Below, one piece after another: positions 8,709 through 17,755 of a stretch of DNA of 64,000 nucleotides (the stretch's first letter is position 1; every line of letters starts with the position of its first letter). A program made the translations under genes and the position numbers. The notes beneath the pieces are model-generated. The model saw only the letters and a list, made by a program, of their open reading frames with translations, made no database searches and was not told the DNA's origin. Source of the DNA: Novosphingobium panipatense (GTDB taxonomy: Bacteria; Pseudomonadota; Alphaproteobacteria; Sphingomonadales; Sphingomonadaceae); the NCBI RefSeq assembly GCF_002149965.1, contig NZ_MSQB01000001.1, forward strand, positions 286,129 through 350,128, given 5' to 3'.

Positions 8709-11348
8709 TTATAACCAGAGCAAGCCCGCGTCGGTGTGAGTCATGTCGAGGCCGTCCATTCCAGTTCCCTTGATGCGGGCGAGCAGGAATTCGCCGCCGT
8801 CGTCATGCATTTCGAGATACGTGGCACCGGCGGTGGTGACGATCTCGAAAGTGGCCTCGGTGGATGCGCCGATGATCAGTATCTTGTCACCATCGGCTGC
8901 GTTGAAATCGTAAATCGTGTCCATGCTCACGGTGTCCGAGGCGTCGAAGACGAAAGTGTCGGTTCCCGCCTCGCCGTAGAGCCGGTCCGCGCCGCTGCCG
9001 CCGAAGATCCAGTCATTGCCCGTGCCGCCCATGATGGTGTCGATACCGGCATCGCCATAGAGATAGTCATGGCCATCGTCGCCATAGATCGTGTCGTCGC
9101 CGTTGCCGCCGTGAATCCCGTCGTTACCGCCCATGCCGCGCAGTTTATCCATGCCGTCGAGGCCGTCGATCCGCTCGCCGAGGGTGGTCCCGGTCAGCTT
9201 GTCGTCGGCCGCCGAGCCACCGAGATTGGCGGCATAGGCATGGCCAGCATCTCCGTAAGGGCTGGTCTGCGTGGCGCCGCCGCCGGATGACGGCGTTTCC
9301 ACGACGGTGCCGGTTCCGCCGTCCACCGGATCGGTAACGGGTGCAGGGGGTGGCGTCGCCGGTTGGCCGGTGGAAACACCGCCTGCGCCCAGCAGCTTGG
9401 CAAGCTGGTCGTAAGAATAGACCGCGTCCGAGAAGCGGAACGTCTCGACATTGCAGATGCTCGATACTTCGCCTGCCTTGACGGAAATCTGGACCTCTCC
9501 CGCACCGGATAGCGATGCGCTGACCGATGAAAGCGTGCAGTTCAGAACCAGGCTGTCGAGCCCCTGTCCGCCATCGATCCTGTCGTTGCCGAAGCTGAAG
9601 TAGATCATGTCGTTGCCGCGGCCACCATTCAGGATATTGGCGGCGGTGCTGCCGATCAGGGTGTCGTTGCCGTCACCAGAATAGGCGTTTTCGATGGTGT
9701 TGGCGATAAGCGACAGGGTGACGCCGGCAATGGAACTGGCTTTCGCGGCCGTAAGGTCGATCGTCGTGTCAAGGGTAACTGCAGCGGCATTGATCGTGTC
9801 CACCCCGCCGTTGGCATCCTTCAGCACGCTGCGCTTGGCAAGGTCTTCACCCTGGTAGAGCAGGCCGAACTCGTCGGTGTAGATATAGGTATCGTTCTTC
9901 GAGATATCGGCGTCACCCAGCAGGGTCAGGGTTGCGCCCTTGAACTTTCCGGTGAGCGGGGCGCCGGCCTTGTCCACGGCGGCGGGATCGCGATTGTAGA
10001 TGTCCACTTTCCAGATGCCTGCGGAATCCTCGCCCATCGACGCGACCGAACTGAAAGTGAAGTTGCGGATGCTGCCCACCCGACTTTCCTCGGGAAGATC
10101 GTAGACGAGGCGGACCTGGGTACCGTCCGGCGAGGTCAGGTATACGTCGATATCGCCGCTGTTCAGCCAGTTCAGATCGATCGAAAGCTGCGCATGTTCG
10201 AGGTTGACCGCCTCGGTGACGAGGATGTCGAGCGAAATGTGATCGTTCGAACCGGCCACCAGCGTCTGGGCGGAGGAGACGGTCTTGCTGACGGTCGCCA
10301 GGTTCGCGAAGGTCTGTTGCTGGGTCCATGTCTCGGCCAGACGCACCGCGTCGTGGACGTTGAGGAAGCCGTATCCGAAGGCATCGCTGAAGTGCAGGCC
10401 GCCGCCGTTGAAATTGTCGGCACCGTTGGTCCGCCAGCCGTCACCGAAATTGGCGCCGTCCGAAAGGCCGGTGCGGTGGGCGGAATAGGCCAGGATTTCC
10501 TGGATATCGCGGTAGCCGAGATTGGGATTGGCCTGCAGCATGAGGCCGACCGCAGCCGAAACCGCAGGCGCAGCGAAAGACGTTCCATTCACGCTTTCGT
10601 AGCGGTCGCTCAGCGTGGTCGTCATGACGTCACGTCCGGCGGCGGAAATCAGCACATTGGCGCCGAGGCTGGTGAACGAGGATGGCTTGCCGTCGCTGTC
10701 GACGGCGCCGACCGCGATGGAATAAGGGGAGTTCTGGAAGTTGTGGTAGTTCGACGTGCCGGTAGTTCCGGCATTGCCCGCTGCGAAGACGATGGAGGTG
10801 CCCAGGCCCCCGCGGCCTTCCGAAACGGCGCGAACCAGGGCGGCCTTGTATTCGGGATTGACGGCGAAGTTGTCTGCGAAGTTGTCCACGAAGCTCCAGC
10901 TGTTGTTGGCGACATCGACTTCGACCGACTTTTGCAGTGCCGCGTCGATCTGGCTTGCGGCATTGGCGGCGGCGTAATCGACGCCATAGCCGACCAGCGT
11001 GGCGCCCGATGCAATGCCAACGGTTCCGACGCCGTTTCCGGCACCGGCGGAGATCACGCCGGCCACGAGCGTACCGTGAGAAGCAGGGAGCGCTGCGGCG
11101 TTGATCGTGACATTGTCGGTGCCGGTGGCGAAATTGAAGTCCAGCGCGGTGCTGTAGGACTTGTTCAGATCGGAATGGCGATAGTCGATCTGGGAGTCGA
11201 TCACGCCGATCTTCACGCCCTTGCCGGTGTATTCCTTCCACACGGAATAGACATCGATGCTCAGCTTGGAACGGGTCGAGCCGTCGAGATACCATTGCTG
11301 CTTTTCAAGTGCATCGCCGTAATAAGTTGCGGTGGTTGCAGTGTTCAT
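8709..11348 (-). CDS. RTX-secreted subtilisin-like serine protease with P-domain
   Basis: This 879-residue protein begins directly with a peptidase S8 domain: Asp51 in IGVIDSQID, His91 in SHGTLVAG, the oxyanion Asn192 in AAGNAG and Ser257 in NGTSFAAP are all present. Residues about 350-480 look like a proprotein-convertase P-domain (LSIDLNWLNSGDIDVYLTSP). Two RTX blocks follow, near 560-600 and 715-800, separated by a Pro/Thr/Gly-rich linker, and the C-terminus ends in a DTIYDFN-type cap. There is no signal peptide or obvious N-terminal propeptide, consistent with export by a type I system not encoded here. It may process matrix or other secreted proteins. Its neighbours suggest a role in the exopolysaccharide layer. 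Confidence 0.88.
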   Translation of the reverse strand: MNTATTATYYGDALEKQQWYLDGSTRSKLSIDVYSVWKEYTGKGVKIGVIDSQIDYRHSDLNKSYSTALDFNFATGTDNVTINAAALPASHGTLVAGVISAGAGNGVGTVGIASGATLVGYGVDYAAANAASQIDAALQKSVEVDVANNSWSFVDNFADNFAVNPEYKAALVRAVSEGRGGLGTSIVFAAGNAGTTGTSNYHNFQNSPYSIAVGAVDSDGKPSSFTSLGANVLISAAGRDVMTTTLSDRYESVNGTSFAAPAVSAAVGLMLQANPNLGYRDIQEILAYSAHRTGLSDGANFGDGWRTNGADNFNGGGLHFSDAFGYGFLNVHDAVRLAETWTQQQTFANLATVSKTVSSAQTLVAGSNDHISLDILVTEAVNLEHAQLSIDLNWLNSGDIDVYLTSPDGTQVRLVYDLPEESRVGSIRNFTFSSVASMGEDSAGIWKVDIYNRDPAAVDKAGAPLTGKFKGATLTLLGDADISKNDTYIYTDEFGLLYQGEDLAKRSVLKDANGGVDTINAAAVTLDTTIDLTAAKASSIAGVTLSLIANTIENAYSGDGNDTLIGSTAANILNGGRGNDMIYFSFGNDRIDGGQGLDSLVLNCTLSSVSASLSGAGEVQISVKAGEVSSICNVETFRFSDAVYSYDQLAKLLGAGGVSTGQPATPPPAPVTDPVDGGTGTVVETPSSGGGATQTSPYGDAGHAYAANLGGSAADDKLTGTTLGERIDGLDGMDKLRGMGGNDGIHGGNGDDTIYGDDGHDYLYGDAGIDTIMGGTGNDWIFGGSGADRLYGEAGTDTFVFDASDTVSMDTIYDFNAADGDKILIIGASTEATFEIVTTAGATYLEMHDDGGEFLLARIKGTGMDGLDMTHTDAGLLWL

Positions 11349-11915
11349 GATATGAAACTCGCTGTTTTTCGCCAGAGTGCCGCATTCGATGCTGTTTTCT
11401 GGCGAGGGTGAATTCGTTCAACGAGTTTCGTTTTCGATGATTGGCGCTAATCTTGCCCTTCCGTTCGCAGTAAATGGTATTTAAATTGTGCGTTCGTAAA
11501 GTATTACTGCACTCTGACTGTTTGTTAGGTGGTCTGCCGGATGATTCAGAATCCTTCCAGCGCCAGCACCTGGATATTTCAGTGTGAACAAGCTGTTGTC
11601 GCTTCGGTGTGAAACCCTGCATTAACCATGAGGCGACGGGCTTGGCCATTTTGGCAGCACTTTTTAGGAGTATCGGCAGCCTGACTTACGCATAAGTCCC
11701 GGCGGCGATCGCACGCGTCATCTGCAGTTTTGGGCAGGCAGAAGCCGAATATTTTGATGATGGCACCGGATCCGAATGGCCACTGGAGCCGATTTTCGCA
11801 AATTGGCGAGGCTCTATGGTTCGTAAGGGCGTTTATCGGCCAATCCGCAGCATGATACGACGATTATGGCGCTGTGGGCCGTGCCTTACTCAGATTCGCT
11901 TCGAGCGAATGCCGG
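11349..11915. other. Non-coding stretch between subtilase and GH operon
   Basis: About 567 bases without a supportable gene. It must contain the promoter of the RTX subtilase, probably in the AT-rich part near 11440-11520. Two small palindromes are visible: GACTTACGCATAAGTC at 11683-11698, which looks operator-like, and a 7-bp stem with a 3-base loop at 11894-11910 (ATTCGCT/AGCGAAT) just after the stop of the minus-strand glycosidase gene, which may serve as a weak terminator. Nothing else stands out. Confidence 0.4.
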
Positions 11916-13685
11916 CTAGACCGGGCAGACCGCGTCATCGAAAAGACGGATGCGGTATTTGACGGCGCTGTCTCGCGCAGTTCTGTTCCATCTGATGGCA
12001 AAACCCAACGTTCCGCCTTTCTGAACATCTACACGTCGATTGATGGTGCTGCTCTTCGAGCTTGGTAGCGGCTGAATGTCACGGCCATTGACCTGGAGCG
12101 AAATGGAGGGAAGCTGCGCGCCGGGATTGGCGGCCGAGAACTCACCCACGATGCGGAGCATGCCGGTGCGAGCGGCTGGAAACTCCAGCAGCAAGGCATC
12201 GTCTGATGGCCCCGGAATGGCGAGATCTGCAGATACGCGCGGGAAGGCGGCGGTGGTTCTGCCAAGATAGGGCGTCCAGGGCACTCCATCGCCTTGCTGG
12301 CCGGGGAGAGTTTCGAGCGGCACCGTGTGCTGGGCATTCAGCGTGAAACTTGCAAACCCGGTGGGCACGGAGCGAATGCCTTTGGCCGGGTATGAGAAGC
12401 CCAGGAAGCTGTCAGCAATCAGGGAGAGACAGCCCAATTTCACGTTTTCCGGGGATGCCAGCTTGCGGCGACCCTGCAGGATCAGCACCCGGGTTTCATC
12501 CAGCGCGAGCTGCTCCGGGGCGAGGGCGTGGCCGGTAGCGTCGAACGCGGTCACTTCGGCCGTGTCGATCCAGACTTTCCGGGGGGCGCCCCACAAGGCC
12601 CAAAGGTCGGGCCCGAAGGCATGGATGAAAGTGAAAGGGGCCGGGCTGAGATTGCTTGCGCGGAACCGGGCCAGCCGATCGTTCGCAAAGCGAAAGGCTC
12701 TGCCGACTTCGGTGATACTGCCGTCACGGCGAAGCAGGGGGACGAAGCCGTCGCCCCTGTCGTTCATAGGGTACCAGTCCATTTCCGAAAAGCCGAGCGA
12801 CGAAAGGGTCGCATAAGATCGCACGAGGTCGTCCGCGGCCGAAGCGGGATCCACGCTACCGAACTCCGTCACATGGAGGGGCATGTTTCGCAACAGTGGA
12901 TGCCGACGCAGCACGCCAATCTGGCTGGGCAGCTGGTCGATCGGGGTCGTGTAGGGGTGAAGGGCCAAGCCAGCGAGATCCTTGGCCCCCGGGCTATCCA
13001 GCAATGGCCAGAGGAACCCGGCAGGAAGCGAATGGACCGATCCGCCGATGACCCGGACCTTGGAACCGGCCGCCCTTACGCCCTCCGCGGCAGCGCGAAC
13101 CATGGCCAGATGATAGCGCCTGCGCTGGGCCAGGCTGCTTTCCCTGACGACGCCGTTGACGAAGTTGTTGCCGTTGATCTCGTTGCCGATCTCCAGCGTA
13201 TCGATCGCCGGATAGCGCCGCACCAGTTCGGTCACGAAGTTCGCGAAGGCTGCAAGGGCTTCTGTGGAGTGCGGCGTCTGTCCGGCATCGTAGAGCGGAT
13301 TGCCCCAGTTGAGCGTCAGGGTGAGACGCGCATTACGGGTGGCGAGACGCGCGGGGTAACTCGTCATTGGAGTGGTGAATTCGTAGTGCCCCGGTGTCTT
13401 CTCCACGTCGGCCCAGCGGATGCTGTCACGCCAGTTCGTGAGAGGCAGGGCCAGGGCGCTTTGGAAGAGGGCCTCGTTCCAGCCTTGCGAGAAGTTTGAT
13501 GCGGCGCCCAGGCGCATGGGTTCGGTCGGCTGAACGTCGTTGGCGGAAAGGCGCGGCGCCTCAACCGCAGGTGCCGAGGATGTAAGAGCATCGTTGGCCA
13601 TGTTGATGCTCTGGGAAGGGGCCGCGAGAGGGCTGCTTTTCGCAAGCGATAGCGCTGCGGCCAGAGGGATGGCGTATGGTTTCAA
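11916..13685 (-). CDS. Exported glycoside hydrolase (clan GH-A-like), paralogue of the RTX enzyme
   Basis: This 589-residue protein has an N-terminal hydrophobic segment (IPLAAALSLAKSSPLAA) that looks like a Sec signal. From about residue 57 it aligns with the RTX glycosidase at 4919: NFSQGWN against HFSQGWN, EIGNE with Asn168-Glu169 as acid/base, ALHPYTTP, and VTEFGS with Glu274 as nucleophile. The C-terminal beta-domain also matches, including WTPYLG, but there are no RTX repeats. It is the last gene of an operon; its start overlaps the stop of the pyruvyl-transferase-like gene by four bases. A periplasmic or envelope polysaccharide hydrolase is inferred. The true family (GH39-like or other) needs a profile search. 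Confidence 0.83.
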   Translation of the reverse strand: MKPYAIPLAAALSLAKSSPLAAPSQSINMANDALTSSAPAVEAPRLSANDVQPTEPMRLGAASNFSQGWNEALFQSALALPLTNWRDSIRWADVEKTPGHYEFTTPMTSYPARLATRNARLTLTLNWGNPLYDAGQTPHSTEALAAFANFVTELVRRYPAIDTLEIGNEINGNNFVNGVVRESSLAQRRRYHLAMVRAAAEGVRAAGSKVRVIGGSVHSLPAGFLWPLLDSPGAKDLAGLALHPYTTPIDQLPSQIGVLRRHPLLRNMPLHVTEFGSVDPASAADDLVRSYATLSSLGFSEMDWYPMNDRGDGFVPLLRRDGSITEVGRAFRFANDRLARFRASNLSPAPFTFIHAFGPDLWALWGAPRKVWIDTAEVTAFDATGHALAPEQLALDETRVLILQGRRKLASPENVKLGCLSLIADSFLGFSYPAKGIRSVPTGFASFTLNAQHTVPLETLPGQQGDGVPWTPYLGRTTAAFPRVSADLAIPGPSDDALLLEFPAARTGMLRIVGEFSAANPGAQLPSISLQVNGRDIQPLPSSKSSTINRRVDVQKGGTLGFAIRWNRTARDSAVKYRIRLFDDAVCPV

Positions 13686-14983
13686 GATTTTGGCTTCGTG
13701 CGGGTCTTTGCGATTTCGGCGTAGAGATCGGCCACGCCCGATCGCGCTCGCTCGATCACCCTGGCGTGATCATCAGGATCGATTCCCCGGCGGATGGCCT
13801 CTTTCATGCATTCCAGGGTGATCGCGGGCGATGCTGTGAAGGGATCCAGCATCCAATTTGCGAGATCGACGGATTGTACGAAGGAATCTAGCTTCGGATC
13901 CCAGCGCAAAGCAACGAAGGGGATCCGGCAGGAATAGGCGGCGATGATCGCATGCATGCGAAAGGCGACGAGGCCTTGCAGCCTGCTTACCAGCCTTGCG
14001 AGTTCTTGCGGGTTCCTGGGTTCGATAGCGGAAATTCTGGCCGACCAAGGGCCTGCCGAGAGGGCACTCGCGAGCCGGGCCGCGCAAGCACGGTCTTCGG
14101 GGCTGCCATTCGTGAACAGGACTACATCGTATCCCTCGCTCGCGAGTTCTTCGGCAAGTTGGCGATACCAGGCTTCCAGAACGGTCTTTTCGACTGTCCT
14201 TCCCGAATGGTATCCTACCGCAACGGGGCTGGTGATATTGAGACCTATCGGGCCATAGCGGCAGGCTTGCGCGGATGCGTAAAAGGAAAGGCCATATCGC
14301 GCATGGGCGAGCAGGCCGGGATCCGGCACTACAGAGGCCGAAAGGCCAAGCTCCGCGCCGAATTCGGCATCCCACAAGGTCTGGGATCGCAGATCTCTGA
14401 CGAAGACTTTTCGCACGACGCCCCGCTCCAGTGCGCGGCGGATGAGGGTCCGGCCTTGGCGGCTCCAGCCGGTCGATACGCCGCAGCCATAGATGAAGAC
14501 GGGCAGACCGCGCCTTTCAGCGGCTTCTATGGTGAGCGCGATCTTGGTCGGAAAATTGAGGTCGAGATCGACGATGAGATTGCCGCCGCCGATGACCACG
14601 CAGTCCGCGTTTTGAAGAGAGGCTTCATAGTGCGGGCGCCACCGGCGGCGGGACTGCACGGCGAGCGGCAGGCGCACCGAATGCCGTCGCAATGGGGTAG
14701 GCAGCATATGCAATGCACGAATGAGCGCGCCCCGTCCCGCTGCGCCCGGGCCATATGCGGTGCGCCCGGCAAGGTCCACCGACCAGGTATCGTCATGCGC
14801 GCCGCAATCCACCAGTGCCTGTTCGAGGCATTCGGATAGGAGACCGTCCCCCAGGTTGGGGCTGTATTTGACGTTGAATATTCGCACGCGGGGGCGGTGG
14901 GCGACTTCCTGGGCAGCTTGCGCAGTTTGAAGGCTGTTGGAGAAATCTTGAAGGGGAGCGGTGGATGAATGCATGAATGCCAT
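13682..14983 (-). CDS. Polysaccharide pyruvyl transferase family protein
   Basis: This 433-residue cytoplasmic protein matches the PF04230-type fold: an early NLGDGLL motif, VVIGGGNLI near residue 130, a GCGVSTGW segment, and a C-terminal GLVAFRMHAIIAAYSCRIPFV region typical of the glycosyltransferase-B-like pyruvyl transferases (CsaB/EpsO/WcaK). Such enzymes attach pyruvate ketals from phosphoenolpyruvate to sugars of exopolysaccharides. It is the middle gene of the operon, four bases after the FAD oxidoreductase gene and overlapping the glycosidase gene. The acceptor sugar is unknown; the family also includes members of unproven activity. Confidence 0.85.
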   Translation of the reverse strand: MAFMHSSTAPLQDFSNSLQTAQAAQEVAHRPRVRIFNVKYSPNLGDGLLSECLEQALVDCGAHDDTWSVDLAGRTAYGPGAAGRGALIRALHMLPTPLRRHSVRLPLAVQSRRRWRPHYEASLQNADCVVIGGGNLIVDLDLNFPTKIALTIEAAERRGLPVFIYGCGVSTGWSRQGRTLIRRALERGVVRKVFVRDLRSQTLWDAEFGAELGLSASVVPDPGLLAHARYGLSFYASAQACRYGPIGLNITSPVAVGYHSGRTVEKTVLEAWYRQLAEELASEGYDVVLFTNGSPEDRACAARLASALSAGPWSARISAIEPRNPQELARLVSRLQGLVAFRMHAIIAAYSCRIPFVALRWDPKLDSFVQSVDLANWMLDPFTASPAITLECMKEAIRRGIDPDDHARVIERARSGVADLYAEIAKTRTKPKS

Positions 14984-14987
14984 GTCC

Positions 14988-16340
14988 TCAAGCGGCCATC
15001 TCGGGTTTCGGAGCAGCGGCTGCGAGGCCGCTGATCTGGTGGGCGACTTGCGCGATCACGCCCGAGGATGTCGGCAGATATTCGAAGCTTCCCTGCCGCC
15101 CCGCCGTGATGACACCGGTTCTGCCGATCCGGGTGAGCACGCTGTCGAGGGTCTTGCCGGTGCCTACCGATAGCAGGGGGTAGCATTCCTTCAGAAGTTC
15201 ATGCCCTTCCAGCTTGAGCCCGCGCGCGAGCTTGAGGCTTTCCACATGCGCGCAGAACGCGGCGAAGGCGCCTTGGGGATCGTGCTGCGTACCCGGCGGG
15301 AGCGTTGTCTCTACCGAGAAGAATTCGCGGGAGATGGCCGGATCGGGATAGATCCGTGAGTAGATCGTTGCGCGCTTCCACGCGCCGTCCGCGTGGAAAT
15401 TGAAGAGTACGTTGCCGATATCGGGATGGAGCCATTCTGCCGAAACGTAGAGCGTGGTCATGTCCAGGCTTTCCAGACCAGAAGGACGCGAGAACAGGGC
15501 GCGATGAAGCCTGTCGAGCGGAATGGTGCTGATTATGGCGGAAGCCAGGCGTGTGCCCTGGTCCGTTCGTACTATGAAAAACGCCCCTTCGCGCGCCAGG
15601 GATACGATGCTTTCGCTCAAGGCGAATTCCACGCCCATCGCCGAGAGGTGCCGGGCAATGGGACCGAAAAGGGCATCGAAGCCTTGCTGGGGCCGTACGC
15701 GCATGGGCCACTGTCTTGCGGATGCTTGCGGTCTTCGGGGCAGGACCGCCCGGAGCGCGCTTCGTGCAAGGTTCTTCGTTCGCGTGAAGCGCTCGATAAT
15801 GGCCATGCGGCGGAAGAAGAACTCCTCATCGATCTGCCGGGGCGGCACGTGGTGGAAGCGGGTCAGGTAATGGCGCAGGCCGGTATCATCGAAGAAGCGT
15901 CGGCCCAGCCTTTTGGTGCAGAGCTTTTCCAGCGTGCCGTCCTGCCTGAGGCAGATGCGCGAGACGATCAGGTCGAGAACGGCGAGGACAAGGCGAAGAA
16001 CGGGCTGCCTGAGCAGATCACGGGGCTCTATGGGATAAAGTAGGATCGATCCATCCGGCGCTATTCGGCGCTGAATGCTCAGGACTTCCGGGCAGGATTC
16101 GCGCAATGCTGGTGCAAGGTCGAAAATTCTGGCCGTTTCTTCGTAGAAGATGCTGCCTGCATCGAAAGTATAAGGGCCGATTTGACGGCTGCGATGAGTG
16201 CCGCCGATTTGTGCCTGCTGATCGATGACGATAACTTTGTGCCCAGCCGCCTGCAGGGTCGCGGCGGCACTGATTCCGGCGATACCGCCTCCCAGCACAA
16301 TGACGCATTCTGCGGACGCCGGCGGCGGCACTTCGCTCAT
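14988..16340 (-). CDS. FAD-dependent oxidoreductase (amine oxidase / UDP-galactopyranose mutase-like)
   Basis: This protein of about 450 residues starts with a dinucleotide-binding motif, VIVLGGGIAGISAAATL, and continues with GGTHRSRQIGPYTFDAGS, the pattern of NAD(P)-binding-Rossmann-like flavoproteins such as protoporphyrinogen-oxidase-like proteins and UDP-galactopyranose mutases. It ends with a GRQGSFEYLP segment near the flavin site. In polysaccharide loci such proteins can make or modify sugar nucleotides, but the reaction here is not known. The ATG at 16340 is chosen over a GTG at 16349; neither has a strong ribosome site. It heads the three-gene operon with the pyruvyl transferase and exported glycosidase genes. 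Confidence 0.82.
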   Translation of the reverse strand: MSEVPPPASAECVIVLGGGIAGISAAATLQAAGHKVIVIDQQAQIGGTHRSRQIGPYTFDAGSIFYEETARIFDLAPALRESCPEVLSIQRRIAPDGSILLYPIEPRDLLRQPVLRLVLAVLDLIVSRICLRQDGTLEKLCTKRLGRRFFDDTGLRHYLTRFHHVPPRQIDEEFFFRRMAIIERFTRTKNLARSALRAVLPRRPQASARQWPMRVRPQQGFDALFGPIARHLSAMGVEFALSESIVSLAREGAFFIVRTDQGTRLASAIISTIPLDRLHRALFSRPSGLESLDMTTLYVSAEWLHPDIGNVLFNFHADGAWKRATIYSRIYPDPAISREFFSVETTLPPGTQHDPQGAFAAFCAHVESLKLARGLKLEGHELLKECYPLLSVGTGKTLDSVLTRIGRTGVITAGRQGSFEYLPTSSGVIAQVAHQISGLAAAAPKPEMAA

Positions 16341-16723
16341 GAAAGGCACTGTCCGCTTGAAGCGGTGTGTTCAGCATGGAACCGAAGTGAAATCGCAAGG
16401 ACGATTGCTGCCGATACCATCACGCCTTCCGGTCTCCTGACCCGGTACAGGTGAGCGGGCTGTCGTATTTCTATTGTTACGATCAGCGGGCGGCAATTCG
16501 ATCATTATCCGTTTTGGATGTGGCTGCTTGCTTCTTGATCCACTTTCGCAGTGACTTCATTTGCATCGACACGGCATTCTGCCGAGAACATGCCGGAGGG
16601 AAGCTTCCTGCCCATCATACCCGGATGGCACGGTCTTGGGTACTCGTCCGGCGCAGTCTTAGCGGGATTTTGGGCCCATAGCGCCAGTCCCGGCAAGTCA
16701 CGCGACTTGCCGGGAGCCGAACG
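16341..16723. other. Intergenic region upstream of the FAD oxidoreductase operon
   Basis: About 380 bases with no supportable gene. It should contain the promoter of the minus-strand FAD oxidoreductase operon and it holds the hairpin at 16689-16714 that follows the MucR gene. No other structure was recognised. Confidence 0.4.
16689..16714 (-). terminator. Hairpin after the MucR gene
   Basis: A perfect 11-bp stem (CCCGGCAAGTC with GACTTGCCGGG) closes a four-base loop ten bases after the MucR-like gene stop. It lacks a clear T-run, so termination strength is uncertain. Confidence 0.6.
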
Positions 16724-17659
16724 TCATTCAGGCTGATTGGTGGGTTTGGCGGCTTCCGCCTTGGGACGAGCCTTGCGGGAGCTTGCCGCAGCCTTCGCAG
16801 GGGTGGTCTTGTTAGCCGCTTTAGCGGCGGTCGGCCTGCTACGCTTGGGCTTGGCAGGTGCGGTAGGCTTTGCCTCGCCAGGAGCGGCGGCGGCTTCCGG
16901 CTTGGTGGCGGGTGCTGAAGCTGTGTTGGCGGGTTTGGCGCTCTTTGCCTGGCCGGTCTTCGGTTTACCGGTCTTGGGCTTGGCGGTCGCGGCCTTGGTA
17001 GTAGCGGGCTTGCTCACTTCCTGCTTGGGCGCGGGTTTGGTCGTCGCGGGTGCGGTGTCGGCTTTGGGCGTAGTTGCTTGCGGTTCCCTGGCGAAACGCT
17101 TCTTCGCGGCGCGAGGGGCCTTTGCCGGTTTGGCGGGGGCGGCCTTGAACTCGCCGCTTCCCGCCGTAGCGGGCTTTGCGGAGGCTGCCTTTGCTGTGGG
17201 TGCCTTGGCCGCAGGCGCTTCAGTCTTGGGTGCCGTCGGTGCTGCGTCGCGCTTGACGGCGCCGGGGCGTCCGCCGAGGCCCATGCGCTGGGCTACCGCA
17301 CGGCGGTGTTCGGAATAAGCGGGCGCGACCATCGGATAGTCCACCGCAAGGCCGTAGCGCGAACGATATTCCGCAGGCGTCAGGCCGTTGTTGGAGAGGT
17401 GGCGCTTCAGGCTCTTGTAGGGCTTGCCGTCGATCAGGCTGAGGATATGCTCGCGTGAAGCAGTGCTGTCCTCTACCGAGACAGCAGGCTTGTATACCGG
17501 TTCGCTTTCGGCAGTCGATTTCGGTTGGGCGGCGAGCGCAGTGCGGGTCTGCTCGATCAGATCGGGCAGTTCATTGCTGGGCACGCTGTTGTTGGAAAGA
17601 TAGGCGCTCAGCAGATCGACCGTAAGACGGGTAAGGTCGGGGTTTTCGCTATCGGGCAT
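16724..17659 (-). CDS. MucR-family regulator with long basic Ala/Lys/Pro tail
   Basis: The first 130 residues are a MucR/Ros-type DNA-binding domain (LIDGKPYKSLKRHLSNNGLT, PAEYRSRYGL, DYPMVAPAYSEHRR). MucR proteins silence many genes, often for exopolysaccharide, motility and cell-cycle functions. The usual zinc ligands are mostly gone: the Cys position is Ser74 and the second His is replaced in HLSNNG, as in the known non-zinc members. Residues 136-311 are a low-complexity tail of Ala, Lys, Pro and Thr, resembling histone H1, which about doubles the normal family length. The start ATG at 17659 has GGGAG seven bases upstream; a GTG lies one codon earlier. Confidence 0.88.
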   Translation of the reverse strand: MPDSENPDLTRLTVDLLSAYLSNNSVPSNELPDLIEQTRTALAAQPKSTAESEPVYKPAVSVEDSTASREHILSLIDGKPYKSLKRHLSNNGLTPAEYRSRYGLAVDYPMVAPAYSEHRRAVAQRMGLGGRPGAVKRDAAPTAPKTEAPAAKAPTAKAASAKPATAGSGEFKAAPAKPAKAPRAAKKRFAREPQATTPKADTAPATTKPAPKQEVSKPATTKAATAKPKTGKPKTGQAKSAKPANTASAPATKPEAAAAPGEAKPTAPAKPKRSRPTAAKAANKTTPAKAAASSRKARPKAEAAKPTNQPE

Positions 17660-17755
17660 CACATGGCTCCCTTGGAGATTTTGCGAGTTGAACCAGCCAG
17701 CTTTTCTCTCGCACAGTCGAAGTAACTATACAGGAAATGCCCTAGGGGCAATTAG

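Noticed and set aside
12528..13499. 323-codon plus-strand frame opposite the exported glycosidase
   Set aside because: The glycosidase has complete catalytic motifs and a paralogue in the window; the opposite frame has none.
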